Positions 34,011 through 43,340 of a stretch of DNA of 58,349 bases are shown here, piece by piece. The translations under genes and the position numbers were made by a program. Each line of letters starts with the position of its first letter. Position 1 is the first letter of the stretch. The notes under the pieces are model-generated. The model searched no databases. It was not told where the DNA came from and was given only the letters and a program-made list of their open reading frames with translations. Where the stretch lies: assembly GCA_945865815.1 (NCBI GenBank), contig CAMBFR010000012.1, positions 1-58,349 of the forward strand, in the 5' to 3' direction. Source of the DNA: Candidatus Sulfopaludibacter sp. SbA3. GTDB taxonomy: Bacteria > Acidobacteriota > Terriglobia > 20CM-2-55-15.

Positions 34011-34922
34011 TTAAAACTTCTTCAACGCTTCCAGTGAAACATCTCTGACGGACAGGTCAGGATCACTCCGGCTGAGATCGGATATCTTATCGCGAGCCGC
34101 CGGAAATTTCAGTATTCCAAGGCATTTAATAGCGTTTCTCATCAGCTCGTTCTTCTGTTCCTCGGTCATGCCTTCGAGCCGGGAAACATAACCGCGGTCG
34201 AGAAGCATCATCAAAAGATCCGCGCCCGCAGGATCCTGGAGCTGCGCGAGGGCGATCGCAGCGCTCCACTGTACATCCTTGCTGGGGTCGTTCAGGGCGA
34301 TCTGGAGATCACGGCTTGCCCTGGGATCCTTGATCGAGCCCAGCACATAGGCTGCCACCTTGCGAACGGAGGGATCCTCATTCCGCAGTTCGTTCACGAT
34401 GCCCGGAACCGCAGCATTGTCTCCAATCGTACCCAATGCCCACAACGTATAAATTTGATTCTCAACTTCGGGATCGTTCAAGCCTTCCGTTAACGCCGGC
34501 ACGGCTCGAGGGTCGCCAAGACGGCCCATCGTCAGGGCAAGGAACTGGCGAATTCGAGGATCCGTTCGCGTGGTGCTGCCTTCCTCGGAAGCATTGCCCC
34601 GCGAGTTCCGGTAAACCGCTGTCAGTTCTTCAACGAATCCGCTGTTTCTCAGCCGTTCTTTCTCGGTCGTGATGATGTTGGACAGCTCGTATGCGGCCTG
34701 CCAGCGCCTCGTGTCCGAGCCGGTTCGAATCTCGTTCAGATAGTCGCGCGCGTTTCTCTGTTCGTAGGTGAGGTATCCGAATAACAGAAAGATGCCGACA
34801 CAAATAGCGATGATGATCAGGGGAAAGAGGAAAAACTGCGCGACCAGCAGGGAGGTCGGTTTCTTTTCCTCCGCCAGATCTTCGACGGGTGGCATGGGAA
34901 CCGGATTGTTTTTCACTTCCAT
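34011..34922 (-). CDS. Membrane-anchored HEAT-repeat protein, first gene of the bc operon
   Basis: The 303-residue protein has one N-terminal transmembrane helix (LLVAQFFLFPLIIIAICVGIFLLFGYL, about 24-50). It is followed by HEAT-like repeats, such as DPRAVPALTEGLNDPEVENQ, DNAAVPGIVNELRNEDPSVR and DPRASRDLQIALNDPSKDVQ. It has no haem motif. Gene position, spacing (45 nt) and a candidate promoter upstream indicate it is expressed with the Rieske and cytochrome b genes. Its role is unknown. It may be a scaffold or assembly subunit of the quinol complex, by inference. Confidence 0.83.
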   Translation of the reverse strand: MEVKNNPVPMPPVEDLAEEKKPTSLLVAQFFLFPLIIIAICVGIFLLFGYLTYEQRNARDYLNEIRTGSDTRRWQAAYELSNIITTEKERLRNSGFVEELTAVYRNSRGNASEEGSTTRTDPRIRQFLALTMGRLGDPRAVPALTEGLNDPEVENQIYTLWALGTIGDNAAVPGIVNELRNEDPSVRKVAAYVLGSIKDPRASRDLQIALNDPSKDVQWSAAIALAQLQDPAGADLLMMLLDRGYVSRLEGMTEEQKNELMRNAIKCLGILKFPAARDKISDLSRSDPDLSVRDVSLEALKKF

Positions 34923-34957
34923 GTAGACGCGACCGACATCACCTATTCAAACAAAGA

Positions 34958-34987
34958 AGAATATGGGATTGCCTTCAACAAAATCAA
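34958..34987 (-). promoter_or_regulatory. Candidate sigma-70-like promoter of the respiratory operon
   Basis: On the minus strand TTGATT (34982-34987) is followed after 18 nt by TATTCT (34958-34963), about 36 nt before the ATG of the HEAT-repeat gene. This is the only clear candidate between the CoA-transferase end and the operon. The match is seen by eye only, and the motifs each differ from consensus by one to two bases. Confidence 0.35.
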
Positions 34988-35033
34988 GGCAGGACGACGA
35001 GCGGTAGTGACCGGGAATTTCTCCCAGCAGAAA

Positions 35034-36239
35034 TCAGGCGCCGTGAGCGGTTTCGGCAATGACGCCCCTTTTCAGCATATCGCCGATCTGTTCGGAGCTG
35101 TATCCCAGCTTGTCCAGCACTTCCCGATTGTGTTCGCCGAATCGCGGAGGAGCCTTGTCGACGGCGCCGGGCGTGGCGGAGAGTTTGATCGGCAGTCCAA
35201 GCACTCGCAGAGGGCCGTAATCGGGGTGCGTGAGTTCGACAATCATTTCGCGCGCGTGGATATGAGGATCCTCCATGATTTCTCCGACCGTATTGATGGG
35301 GCCTGCGGGAACGCCAACACCGGTCAGGCGGGCAATCACTTCCGAGCGGCTCAGTGCGCCGATGGCATTGTCTAATATGGGCTTGAGTTCATCGTAGTTC
35401 GCCACGCGGCCTCTCATGCTTGTGAAGCGTGGATCCGTCGCGATCTCGGAAAGGCCAAGCACGGCGCAGAAGTTTGCCCACTGCTTCTCGTTGGCCACGG
35501 CAATATTGACGAAGCCGTCCTTTGCATGAAACGCCTCGTAGGGCACGATCGACGGGTGCCTCGTTCCCATGCGCTTTGGCGAACGGCCGGTCGTCAGGTA
35601 AATGAGCGACTGGTATGTGAGTGTGGACACCATGCTGTCAAGAAGACTGACGTCGACATGCTGTCCCGTGCCGGTTCTATGACGCGCGAGCAGCGATACG
35701 GCGATTCCCTGGAATGCAAACATTCCCGTTACGATGTCTGCCAGGGATGCGCCCAGCTTTTGCGGTGGCCCGTCCGGATCGCCGGTCAGATCCATCACGC
35801 CGGACTCTCCCTGTGCGATCACGTCATATCCCGCCCGGTCTCGATAGGGCCCGGTTTGTCCGAAGCCCGAAATCGAGCAGTAAACGAGCCGGGGATTTCG
35901 CGCCGAAACAGCCTCGTAACCGAAACCCAACTTCGCAAGGACGCCGGGCCGGAAATTTTCGAGCAGCACATCGGCGCGCTCAATCAGCTTCCACAGGATT
36001 TCCCGGCCTTCATTGGCCTTGAGGTTGAGTCCGAGACTTTTCTTGTTCCGGTTGACGGAAAGAAAATAAGTACTGATTCCACCGATAAACGGCGGCCCCC
36101 ACTGCCGGCTGTCATCGCCAAGCGGCACAGGTTCGACCTTGAGTACTTCCGCTCCGAGATCGCCGAGCAACATCGTGCAAACCGGACCAGACAAAACTCG
36201 TGAGAGATCCAAAATGAAGAGATCGTCGAGCGGTTTCAT
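35034..36239 (-). CDS. CaiB/BaiF family CoA transferase (class III)
   Basis: The protein (401 aa) starts MKPLDDLFILDLSRVLSGPVC, the CaiB/BaiF opening. It contains VLLENFRPGVLAKLGFGYE, CSISGFGQTGPYRDRAGYD and the region GASLADIVTGMFAFQGIAV, whose Asp is the expected catalytic residue of the class. Family members move CoA between acyl donors in oxalate, carnitine and aromatic acid pathways, and the substrate here is not clear. ATG 36239 is preferred over a GTG at 36281, which adds a sequence with no family match. It is separate from the respiratory operon. Confidence 0.92.
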   Translation of the reverse strand: MKPLDDLFILDLSRVLSGPVCTMLLGDLGAEVLKVEPVPLGDDSRQWGPPFIGGISTYFLSVNRNKKSLGLNLKANEGREILWKLIERADVLLENFRPGVLAKLGFGYEAVSARNPRLVYCSISGFGQTGPYRDRAGYDVIAQGESGVMDLTGDPDGPPQKLGASLADIVTGMFAFQGIAVSLLARHRTGTGQHVDVSLLDSMVSTLTYQSLIYLTTGRSPKRMGTRHPSIVPYEAFHAKDGFVNIAVANEKQWANFCAVLGLSEIATDPRFTSMRGRVANYDELKPILDNAIGALSRSEVIARLTGVGVPAGPINTVGEIMEDPHIHAREMIVELTHPDYGPLRVLGLPIKLSATPGAVDKAPPRFGEHNREVLDKLGYSSEQIGDMLKRGVIAETAHGA

Positions 36240-36478
36240 GTCCGGAGATAATACTCGAAAAATAGGAACATAGTTTTCCACAGATAATTCAGCCCATCTA
36301 GTGCAACCAACTTGGTTGAACGGCTAAGGGCTTTTATTTCTGCTGTTTTCTGCTTTTAAGAATTTTTTTGGTTCGTGTTACAAAAAGTTTCCATTTTGTA
36401 GGACTGTTGGTTAGAATACCCGTCGTTCCAGCAATTTATGGATTGGTTCGCGAATTGCTCAATGTTGGTGGGTATTCT

Positions 36479-37633
36479 ATGTTGGTGAGCGATCAAACAC
36501 GCGATAACAACGGGCATCCTGTCATGCCTCTTCCAGCGCAGCCGCACTACGCATGGAAGACACGTGCTTACCCCGTGCCGTCGCCGACACGCAGCGGTTT
36601 CCGGTGGAAGGCCTCTGCACTTCGTGGACTGCCTCGATGGATGGGCGGATGCTCAGCCGCAAACCCAGTGACCGTCATTGTTCCAGCCCTGTACAACTTT
36701 CTTCCCGGCGAAAGTATTGCGATGGGCTGGTTCAACGAAATTGACGCGCTCACCACGATTCGCCAACGGATTATTCATTCCGCGAAACTTACCGGATGGG
36801 ATGTTTTTACATTCCACACTCTTCACAATCTCGATCATTATTTTGATTCGACGATTGCTGCAGTGCGGGAGACATGGGTTAAAGAAGGCAACCTTTCCAT
36901 TGATGCGATGGTCGAGACGAGGCGCCGCTTCGGCAAGCCTTACGACTACCATCGCGTTCAACCTCGCCTGATCGAGAATCTTGTCTTCCAATCGTCGCTC
37001 CTCGAATGGTTGAGTCATCGCGCGGCCGACGTTCCATTGCGTTTTCAGGTTATGGGCACAGCGCTGCTGTCGGCGTTGGTGTGGTCCGGCGCATTGCCGT
37101 TTGCATCTGCTGTCAAGGCTGCGCTGAAGATTGGCGAGCGCTGGGACAAGAGTATTGACGCGATGGTAGACGTGGAAAACCAGGACGACCGGGGCTGGCT
37201 CCGATTTGAAACCGTCCGGAACCTTGTCGAGGGCCGGAGCAACGTCTCGCTTGCCGTAGCGCGCGAAGATCTTCCGCGGCTCAGCGCGCCGGCGCGTCCA
37301 TTCTGGTATTGCGCCAATGCGAGGGAACACCCGATTCTGATCGAAACCGCTCACGATGCGACGGCAGTTCTGGAAACGCTGAACATCGCGTCGTGGTCTG
37401 CGGCCATGCCTAAGGCGAATGACGATTCGATCCGAGGCTGGCTGGTCAGCCCGCTCCACCCGATGGCACGGGCTTGCCGATGGAGCTTTTCGAACTACCT
37501 TCTGGCTACTCCCGGTGCGGTCACGCTGTTCGTCGACCACATCGCCAGCATTGGCCGGGCGCCGGTCATGATGATCGAGCCGACGAGAGAAGTCACCCGC
37601 GTCGCCCGGTTGGGCGCCCATCCCCGCACTTAG
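36479..37633 (+). CDS. Unrecognised protein, 384 aa
   Basis: I do not recognise this protein. The ATG at 36479 has a GGTGGG stretch just upstream; a longer frame from 36368 runs through AT-rich sequence. The product has hydrophobic stretches ([31 protein letters not shown]) but no clear signal peptide or lipobox. It has helical regions such as [19 protein letters not shown]. No catalytic motif is recognised. Base composition of the first 100-200 nt upstream is AT-rich compared with the neighbours. It converges on dtd, and the two stops overlap by 4 nt. Confidence 0.6.
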   Translation: MLVSDQTRDNNGHPVMPLPAQPHYAWKTRAYPVPSPTRSGFRWKASALRGLPRWMGGCSAANPVTVIVPALYNFLPGESIAMGWFNEIDALTTIRQRIIHSAKLTGWDVFTFHTLHNLDHYFDSTIAAVRETWVKEGNLSIDAMVETRRRFGKPYDYHRVQPRLIENLVFQSSLLEWLSHRAADVPLRFQVMGTALLSALVWSGALPFASAVKAALKIGERWDKSIDAMVDVENQDDRGWLRFETVRNLVEGRSNVSLAVAREDLPRLSAPARPFWYCANAREHPILIETAHDATAVLETLNIASWSAAMPKANDDSIRGWLVSPLHPMARACRWSFSNYLLATPGAVTLFVDHIASIGRAPVMMIEPTREVTRVARLGAHPRT

Positions 37634-38079
37634 AATCTTTTTCTGCTATCCAGGATAAAAGTCACAGGACCGTCGTTTGTAAGCTCGACTTCCATCATTG
37701 CCTGAAAAACCCCGGTCGCCGTTGGAATCCTGAGACGGCCGATTTCGTCGACGAACTCCTGATAGAGGTTTCGCGCGAGGTCGGGATGCGCCGCGTGATC
37801 GAACGACGGCCGCCGCCCTCTTCGGCAGTCGCCAAGAAGCGTGAATTGCGAAACGGCAAGAATCGCTCCGCCTGTATCCGCGATGGTTCGGTTCATCTTT
37901 CCGGCTTCGTCTTCGAATATCCGCAACTCGACGATCTTCCGGGCAAGCCCTTGCGCGTCTTCCAGGGCATCATCCTTTTCGACACCGAGCAGGGCGAGTA
38001 TGCCGGGGCCGATTCGCGAGTGTTCATTCCCATCAATAATGACGCGGGCCTTCGAGACCCGTTGAATCACTGCTCTCAT
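37630..38079 (-). CDS. dtd: D-aminoacyl-tRNA deacylase
   Basis: DTD removes D-amino acids (and glycine) from mischarged tRNAs. The 149-residue protein starts [17 protein letters not shown] and carries both conserved motifs, [17 protein letters not shown] with the SQFTL block and [16 protein letters not shown] with the Gly-cisPro block. It is full length. It lies just after the DHH phosphoesterase gene (17 nt gap) on the same strand and overlaps the convergent 384-aa gene by 4 nt. Confidence 0.96.
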   Translation of the reverse strand: MRAVIQRVSKARVIIDGNEHSRIGPGILALLGVEKDDALEDAQGLARKIVELRIFEDEAGKMNRTIADTGGAILAVSQFTLLGDCRRGRRPSFDHAAHPDLARNLYQEFVDEIGRLRIPTATGVFQAMMEVELTNDGPVTFILDSRKRF

Positions 38080-38095
38080 GGCTGTGTTCTGTAAT

Positions 38096-39433
38096 TTACT
38101 TTGTGCTGTGCAGGCTTCGCAGAAATTCCTGCTCGGCCTTGCGATTCATCGCGCGGATATTTCGCGGATCGATTTCCCAGCTGTGGGAAATCTGGGAGAG
38201 GGGAATGATGGCCTTGGCCATGGTGGCGTGGCCGCCGGCCGAACCAATTTCGCCGAACGCATCCTTGATAACGCGGCCCGCGGCGCGCACATAACCCACG
38301 TTCCGGATCGAAATAATGTAGTTGGAGTCGTATATGCCGCTTACAAAGGCCCACTCGATTCCTTCGAATGACAGGCTGAAATCGGCCATCTGCGGAATGA
38401 GATCGTCGCGCTCCACGCGGCCGAGATGAACGAATGCGACCTTGTCGATGATGCGGCGGTTCTTCAGGCCAAGGCTGAGCGCATCAAGGGCGGCCGGGGG
38501 CAGTTCCGGACGCTCGATGCGCCGCATCAGGTTCTGGTTTGCCAGGGGGTACAGGTGAGAGAACGCTTCGACGTCCCATTCGTTGACTTCGCGGGAAAGC
38601 GAGAACGTGTCGCTCTTGATTCCGTACAGCAGTGCCGTGGCAAGCCGTGTTGGGATGCTGGCGTTAGTACAGAGCAGGTACTCCAGCAGAATCGTAGACG
38701 TTGCGCCGTATCCCGGCCGGATATCCTTTATATGACTTTTGTAGGTGAATTGTTCCGGATGATGGTCGATGACAAGATCCACATACTCGGGCGGGTTGGC
38801 AAGGTGAGGAGGCTGAAGGTCTACAACCGCTATCCGGTCGGCCTCCTGCAGACTCTGCGTAGTGACCTTTGCGATTTCAATCTCAAGCAATTTCACCATC
38901 GCGATGTTTTCAGGCCGGGTCACTCTTCCAAAAGAGCAAATCGGCGCCGTCTGCTTGTTGCGGCCGAGCACTTGCCGCAGCGCAAGACCGCTTGCTATTG
39001 CGTCCGGATCGGGATCGTCCTGTAACAGGATGACGATCGATGCGGCGTCGTGGAAATGCGCACGCACTTCCTCCACGTTTCGCATAGTCCGTGCCAGGCG
39101 GATCTGCCATCGCAGATTCGATTCCAGGAGTTCGTGAAGCGAAACACAGTGGGCAAAACTCCTGTACTTTTCGGGGAGACGATCGGCGTGTGAGGTCAGT
39201 ACGAGCGTGGCAACCTTGCGGCTTTGCTGGCGGACGGCCTCGAGAATCCCGCCGAGCTTTTCAGGATCTTCGGATTGAGCGACAAACAGGTCAATCGAAC
39301 TCCTGGCTATCTGCTCGCCAAGATTGCCGTTCGTTCCCCGCTTGACGGACTGTGCCGTATTGCCGTTGCCTGCGAAATAGTCTTTCAGAAGACTGGCAAC
39401 AAAGTCTTCCTCGACATAGAAGAGCGACTTCAT
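38096..39433 (-). CDS. DHH/DHHA1 phosphoesterase (NrnA-like) with extra N-terminal domain
   Basis: The 445-residue protein has the DHH catalytic motifs: [39 protein letters not shown] and the GGHATMAK motif of the DHHA1 domain. Such proteins hydrolyse short RNAs (nanoRNase), pAp or cyclic dinucleotide products. The first about 120 residues ([28 protein letters not shown] and on) form an additional Rossmann-like or receiver-like domain not present in standard NrnA of about 320 aa. The exact substrate is unknown. It is followed by dtd. Confidence 0.88.
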   Translation of the reverse strand: MKSLFYVEEDFVASLLKDYFAGNGNTAQSVKRGTNGNLGEQIARSSIDLFVAQSEDPEKLGGILEAVRQQSRKVATLVLTSHADRLPEKYRSFAHCVSLHELLESNLRWQIRLARTMRNVEEVRAHFHDAASIVILLQDDPDPDAIASGLALRQVLGRNKQTAPICSFGRVTRPENIAMVKLLEIEIAKVTTQSLQEADRIAVVDLQPPHLANPPEYVDLVIDHHPEQFTYKSHIKDIRPGYGATSTILLEYLLCTNASIPTRLATALLYGIKSDTFSLSREVNEWDVEAFSHLYPLANQNLMRRIERPELPPAALDALSLGLKNRRIIDKVAFVHLGRVERDDLIPQMADFSLSFEGIEWAFVSGIYDSNYIISIRNVGYVRAAGRVIKDAFGEIGSAGGHATMAKAIIPLSQISHSWEIDPRNIRAMNRKAEQEFLRSLHSTK

Positions 39434-39460
39434 AGCCGTTCAGGCTTGCCTGCCAGCAGC

Positions 39461-39492
39461 AAATAAAAATGCACCTTCAATTCTGAAGGTGC
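39461..39492 (-). terminator. Rho-independent terminator of the M20 peptidase gene
   Basis: The 9-bp stem GCACCTTCA/TGAAGGTGC (39471-39479 and 39484-39492) has a 4-nt loop. On the minus strand it is followed by the U-rich run ATTTTTATTTG (about 39461-39470). It lies between the M20 peptidase stop (39633) and the DHH gene start (39433), so it separates the two transcripts. Confidence 0.75.
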
Positions 39493-39589
39493 TGAGGTAT
39501 TACAGATAAGTTCCACGACGTCTAGTCAACACTTCATTCTAGATACGGTGATCCGACCGTGTAAAGACGTTTCTCCGGCGGCAGTCTCA

Positions 39590-39623
39590 CCTGTGGGTGC
39601 GGGGCTTTATCCCCGTGCCGGCA
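39590..39623. repeat. CTGTGGGTGCGGGGC family palindrome
   Basis: The sequence CCTGTGGGTGCGGGGCTTTA followed by TCCCCGTGCCGGCAG is an imperfect inverted repeat, of the same family as those at 1859, 27434 and 47029. It lies 10 nt from the stop codon of the M20 peptidase on the minus strand. Confidence 0.7.
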
Positions 39624-39632
39624 GCGTACTCC

Positions 39633-40760
39633 TCACAGCCGCTCTATCATTCCCGCCAGCAGGCCCGCGCGGAGCGGGAGCGAATCGATTTCCACGTGTT
39701 CGTCCACGGCATGGGCGCCATCTCCGATGGGACCAAGGCCATCCAGAGTCGGGATACCCAGTGCGGCCGTCAGGTTCCCGTCGGAGGCCCCGCCCGTTGA
39801 GCCCTCTTTCAAGTCGATTCCAATCTCTGCCGCGATGTCTTGAGCGGCTTTGAACAGTCGGGCCGTTTCCGCAGTCCGCTCCATCGGTGGTCTGCTGATG
39901 GAGCCTCGTACCTCAAGCCGCGCCCCGGCCAGTTCGGGTGTCAGCGAACGAATGGCTTTCGTAATTCGATCGGCCTCTTCCATTGATTCAACGCGCACGT
40001 CCACTTCAATGCCGGCTTCTGCCGGTACGACGTTCGATCGGGTACCACCCTGAACCACGCCGACCGTGACGGTTGTTCCTCCCGGGCCGCTCATACCCTG
40101 CAGTCTGATGATCTGGCGCGAAATCTCCTCGATCGCGTTGATTCCCTTCGACGGGTCGATACCGGCATGGGCCGCCCGCCCGATGGCTTTCAGCGTGAAA
40201 CGGCCCACGCCTTTGCGCGCCGTCTTCAGGACTCCGCCCGGAAGCGAAGGTTCCAATACAAGAACCGCGCTCGATTGGCCGGCTTCGGATTCGATAAGAC
40301 CGCGTGATGAGTTGCTGCCGACCTCTTCATCGCTGGTCAGCAGCACGGTGACGGATCGCGCGAGTCCCGGGCGAAGTTCCTGCAATGCGGAGAGAGCCAT
40401 CCACATCAGTACGATGCCGGCCTTCATGTCGAAGACTCCCGGTCCGTATGCCCTGTTGCCATCAATCCTGAAGGGACGTTTCTGGATCTCGCCGGCAGGC
40501 CATACGGTATCGGTATGGCCCAGCAGGAGGATGCGTCCTTTATCAGGGCCTGCAAACCGCACGCGCAAGTGATTCCCAAAACGCTCGGCGTTGATGAAAT
40601 CGACCTGCCCTCCAATTTCATGAAAGCGCTCGCCCAGAAACGACACAAATTCGTCGACCATCCGCTTTTCAAAGCTCGGTGACTCCATGGTGACCATCTG
40701 TTCGAGAAGGCGAAGCGACTCTGGAAGTTTCCGTTCGAGGTGCGAGAGGAGCTCGTTCAT
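39633..40760 (-). CDS. M20-family metallopeptidase (CPG2-like)
   Basis: The 375-residue protein carries the two-zinc M20 motifs. LLLGHTDTVW gives the first His and Asp, GVFDMKAG the bridging Asp, TSDEEVGS the catalytic Glu pair, VLEPS another Glu ligand and DGAHAVDEH the last His. The dimerisation domain with GRAAHAGIDPSKGINAIEEISRQI lies between. The pattern fits glutamate carboxypeptidase (CPG2-like) and related enzymes. ATG 40760 is chosen because upstream codons overlap the divergent glycosyltransferase region. No signal peptide is present. Confidence 0.92.
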   Translation of the reverse strand: MNELLSHLERKLPESLRLLEQMVTMESPSFEKRMVDEFVSFLGERFHEIGGQVDFINAERFGNHLRVRFAGPDKGRILLLGHTDTVWPAGEIQKRPFRIDGNRAYGPGVFDMKAGIVLMWMALSALQELRPGLARSVTVLLTSDEEVGSNSSRGLIESEAGQSSAVLVLEPSLPGGVLKTARKGVGRFTLKAIGRAAHAGIDPSKGINAIEEISRQIIRLQGMSGPGGTTVTVGVVQGGTRSNVVPAEAGIEVDVRVESMEEADRITKAIRSLTPELAGARLEVRGSISRPPMERTAETARLFKAAQDIAAEIGIDLKEGSTGGASDGNLTAALGIPTLDGLGPIGDGAHAVDEHVEIDSLPLRAGLLAGMIERL

Positions 40761-40794
40761 TGATGCGTCCGAGCATAGACTATAATCCCGTGCG

Positions 40795-41889
40795 ATGAAA
40801 CTGGCCATCGTCGGAACCCGCGGCATTCCAGCGAACTACGGGGGCTTTGAGACTTTCGCTGAGGAACTGTCCGCGCGGCTTGCCGCGCGTGGGCACCAGG
40901 TTACCGTCTACTGCCGGTCCAACAACATCCGTTATTCGGAGCCGACCTATAAAGGTGTCCGGCTGGCGATACTTCCCACGGTTCCCACGAAATACCTCGA
41001 TACGGTCGTCCACACATTCATCTCCGTTCTTCACGCGCTTCCGCGGCGCTTCGATTGCATCCTCATGTGCAACGCGGCTAATGCCGTTTTTGCGCTGGTT
41101 CCCCGGCTCGCAGCCGTTCCGGTGGTCCTGAACGTCGATGGAATTGAACGGAAGCGAAAGAAATGGGGAACTGCCGGGCGCGCGTACTACCGTGTGTCCG
41201 AGTACCTGGCGACGCGGATTCCGAACGTCATCGTTACCGATGCCACCGTCATTCGTGAGTACTACATGAAGGAGTATGGCGCGCCATCCGTGATGATCGC
41301 TTATGGCGCCGAGTGCGAACGGGTTTCGACCACGAAGGCCCTCGATCAGTTGGGCGTCAAGCCGCGGGATTACTTTCTCTATGTGAGCCGGCTCGAGCCC
41401 GAGAACAATGCGCATCTTGTTGTGCAGGCGTTCGAGAAGCTTTCTGTCGCCATGCCGTTGCTTATCGTCGGCGACGCCCCCTATGCAAAGGAGTACATCG
41501 ATAGGGTGAAATCCACTCGCGATCCCCGCGTTCGCTTTCCCGGCGCGATCTATGGAGCCGGATATCGCGAGCTGCAGTCCAATGCGTATGTCTACATCCA
41601 TGCCACCGAAGTGGGCGGCACGCATCCCGCGCTCATCGAAGGCATGGGGGCCGGCAACTGCGTCATCGTGTATGACACACCTGAGAACCGCGAAGTTGTC
41701 GGCGATTGCGGAATGTTCTTTCAGGACGCCGAGAGCCTTGCGCGCCAGATTCAGGCAACGGTCAGCGACCCTGCCCTGGTGGCGCATTATCGCGAAAAGG
41801 CGTGGGCCCGGGCGAAGGCCCTGTATTCGTGGGATGCCGTTACGGATGCATACGAAAAGTTGTTCAGGGACTTGGCGTTTTCCGAGTAG
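40795..41889 (+). CDS. Glycosyltransferase with DUF1972 N-terminal domain
   Basis: The 364-residue protein is a GT-B fold glycosyltransferase. It opens with MKLAIVGTRGIPANYGGFET, the DUF1972/GT4 donor-domain signature, and has the C-terminal DP-sugar motif GTHPALIEGMGAGNCVIVYDTPENREV. A PYVSRLEPENN-like region (FLYVSRLEPENNAHLVVQAFEKL) lies in the middle. Such enzymes transfer a sugar, often rhamnose, in cell-surface glycan synthesis. It is divergent from the M20 peptidase gene (34-nt gap) and 4 nt before an M18 aminopeptidase gene, an unusual partner. Confidence 0.9.
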   Translation: MKLAIVGTRGIPANYGGFETFAEELSARLAARGHQVTVYCRSNNIRYSEPTYKGVRLAILPTVPTKYLDTVVHTFISVLHALPRRFDCILMCNAANAVFALVPRLAAVPVVLNVDGIERKRKKWGTAGRAYYRVSEYLATRIPNVIVTDATVIREYYMKEYGAPSVMIAYGAECERVSTTKALDQLGVKPRDYFLYVSRLEPENNAHLVVQAFEKLSVAMPLLIVGDAPYAKEYIDRVKSTRDPRVRFPGAIYGAGYRELQSNAYVYIHATEVGGTHPALIEGMGAGNCVIVYDTPENREVVGDCGMFFQDAESLARQIQATVSDPALVAHYREKAWARAKALYSWDAVTDAYEKLFRDLAFSE

Positions 41890-41893
41890 AGTT

Positions 41894-43339
41894 ATGCCCA
41901 TGAGACCCCCGATGACACCGATTGCCTGTGTCGTTTTAGCGGCCGCTATTCTGGTCAACACGCCCATGGCGTGGACCCAGGATGTGGGCTTTGCTTCGGC
42001 CTGGCCCCAGTTGATGCCGGCAGAGCGCGACCAGGTCATGAAGTTCGCCGATGACTTCAAAGACTTCATGGGCAAGGCAAAGTCGGAGATGTTCTTCGTC
42101 CGTGAAGGAGTGAGCTTCGCCGAGGCCCGCGGTTTCAGGAAGTGGCAGTCGAACACTCCAAAAGCCGATCTGAGACCGGGTTCGCGCTGGTATTCCGTGA
42201 ACAGGGACCGCACGCTCGTGCTGTTCGTCATCGGGACCGAGCCGCTCGAAAACGGCATGCGAATTGTGAATACACACATCGATTCGGTGCGGCTCGAATT
42301 CAAGACAAGGCCTTTCCGCGACAGCAACCAGATCGCGCTCGTCGATACGCAGGTGCACGGCGGCATCAAGAACTATCAATGGGTCAACGTCCCGCTGGCG
42401 ATCATCGGGCGGGTGGACAAGGCGGATGGCACGGTTGTCTGGATCGATATCGGAAACAAGCCCGACGATCCGGTGCTGCTGGTTCCCGACCTGGCCCCTC
42501 ACGTAGATCGTGACCTTCGCAACCGCACGCAGACGGACGTGATCCGGACCGAAGAGCTGGATCCGATTATCGGGTCGCTCCCCGCCGACGAGGCAGCCGG
42601 TCAGAAGACGGCGACCGATCGAATCCTTGCATTGCTCAACCAGCAGTACGGCCTGACCGCGAGGGATTTCCTCTCGGCGGACCTCCAGATCGTGCCGGCG
42701 ACGATGCCTCGCGATATCGGCCTGGATCGCGCACTCGTCGGCGCCTACGGGCACGACGATCGATCCACCGGATGGGTCAGCCTTCGCTCGATAGCGGAAG
42801 TCCAGACGCCCCGCTTCACCTCGGTTGCCTATGCCGTCAATAACGAAGAAGTGGGATCCTGGAACACCGGCGTGAACTCGGAATGGTTCAGCACACTGGT
42901 TTCTGAGATCATCTACACCCAGAGCGGCAACCAGTACAACGACCTCATGCTGCGCCGCGCGTACTCCCGAACCCAGGTACTGGTGTCGGATTGCACAACG
43001 GCAATCGATCCGAATTTTCCGCAGCCCACGAACCAGAGTATTTCAGCCCGCCTCGGCTATGGTCTTGTGGTCAAAGAATACGGCGCCGGCCGGGAGAGCA
43101 ATTCCGAGTTTTTTGCGAAGATGCGCTCGCTGCTCGATCGCGAAAAGGTCCGGTGGCAAACACACTCTTATGAGGCAGGCTACGGCGGCAGCACGATCGC
43201 CGCATGGTTTGCCGGACAGAATATGGATGTAATGGACGTGGGCATCGGCATTCTCAGCATGCATTCGCCGTTTGACGTATCGTCCAAAGTCGATCTTTGG
43301 GAATTGCATAAAGGATTTCAGGCTTTTTTTAAGAATTAA
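41894..43339 (+). CDS. Exported M18-family aminopeptidase
   Basis: The 481-residue protein has a signal peptide (PIACVVLAAAILVNTPMAWTQ). The mature domain holds the M18 metal motifs: NTHIDSVRLEF (His, Asp), VAYAVNNEEVGSW (Glu pair), DCTTAIDPNFP region (Asp) and SMHSPFDVSSKVD (His). The order and spacing fit the aspartyl/leucyl aminopeptidase (M18) family of about 430-480 aa. M18 enzymes are usually cytoplasmic, so the signal peptide is odd. ATG 41894 lies 4 nt after the glycosyltransferase stop; another ATG at 41900 is possible. Confidence 0.9.
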   Translation: MPMRPPMTPIACVVLAAAILVNTPMAWTQDVGFASAWPQLMPAERDQVMKFADDFKDFMGKAKSEMFFVREGVSFAEARGFRKWQSNTPKADLRPGSRWYSVNRDRTLVLFVIGTEPLENGMRIVNTHIDSVRLEFKTRPFRDSNQIALVDTQVHGGIKNYQWVNVPLAIIGRVDKADGTVVWIDIGNKPDDPVLLVPDLAPHVDRDLRNRTQTDVIRTEELDPIIGSLPADEAAGQKTATDRILALLNQQYGLTARDFLSADLQIVPATMPRDIGLDRALVGAYGHDDRSTGWVSLRSIAEVQTPRFTSVAYAVNNEEVGSWNTGVNSEWFSTLVSEIIYTQSGNQYNDLMLRRAYSRTQVLVSDCTTAIDPNFPQPTNQSISARLGYGLVVKEYGAGRESNSEFFAKMRSLLDREKVRWQTHSYEAGYGGSTIAAWFAGQNMDVMDVGIGILSMHSPFDVSSKVDLWELHKGFQAFFKN

Positions 43340-43340
43340 A

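Noticed and set aside
36653-37621. 322-residue minus-strand ORF opposite the 384-aa protein
   Set aside because: Very rich in Arg, His and Gln with no hydrophobic core pattern, while the plus-strand frame has ordinary protein composition. The choice is not certain, because neither frame has a family match.
40780-42369. 529-residue minus-strand ORF over the glycosyltransferase and M18 genes
   Set aside because: It spans two real genes in antisense and shows no family motif.
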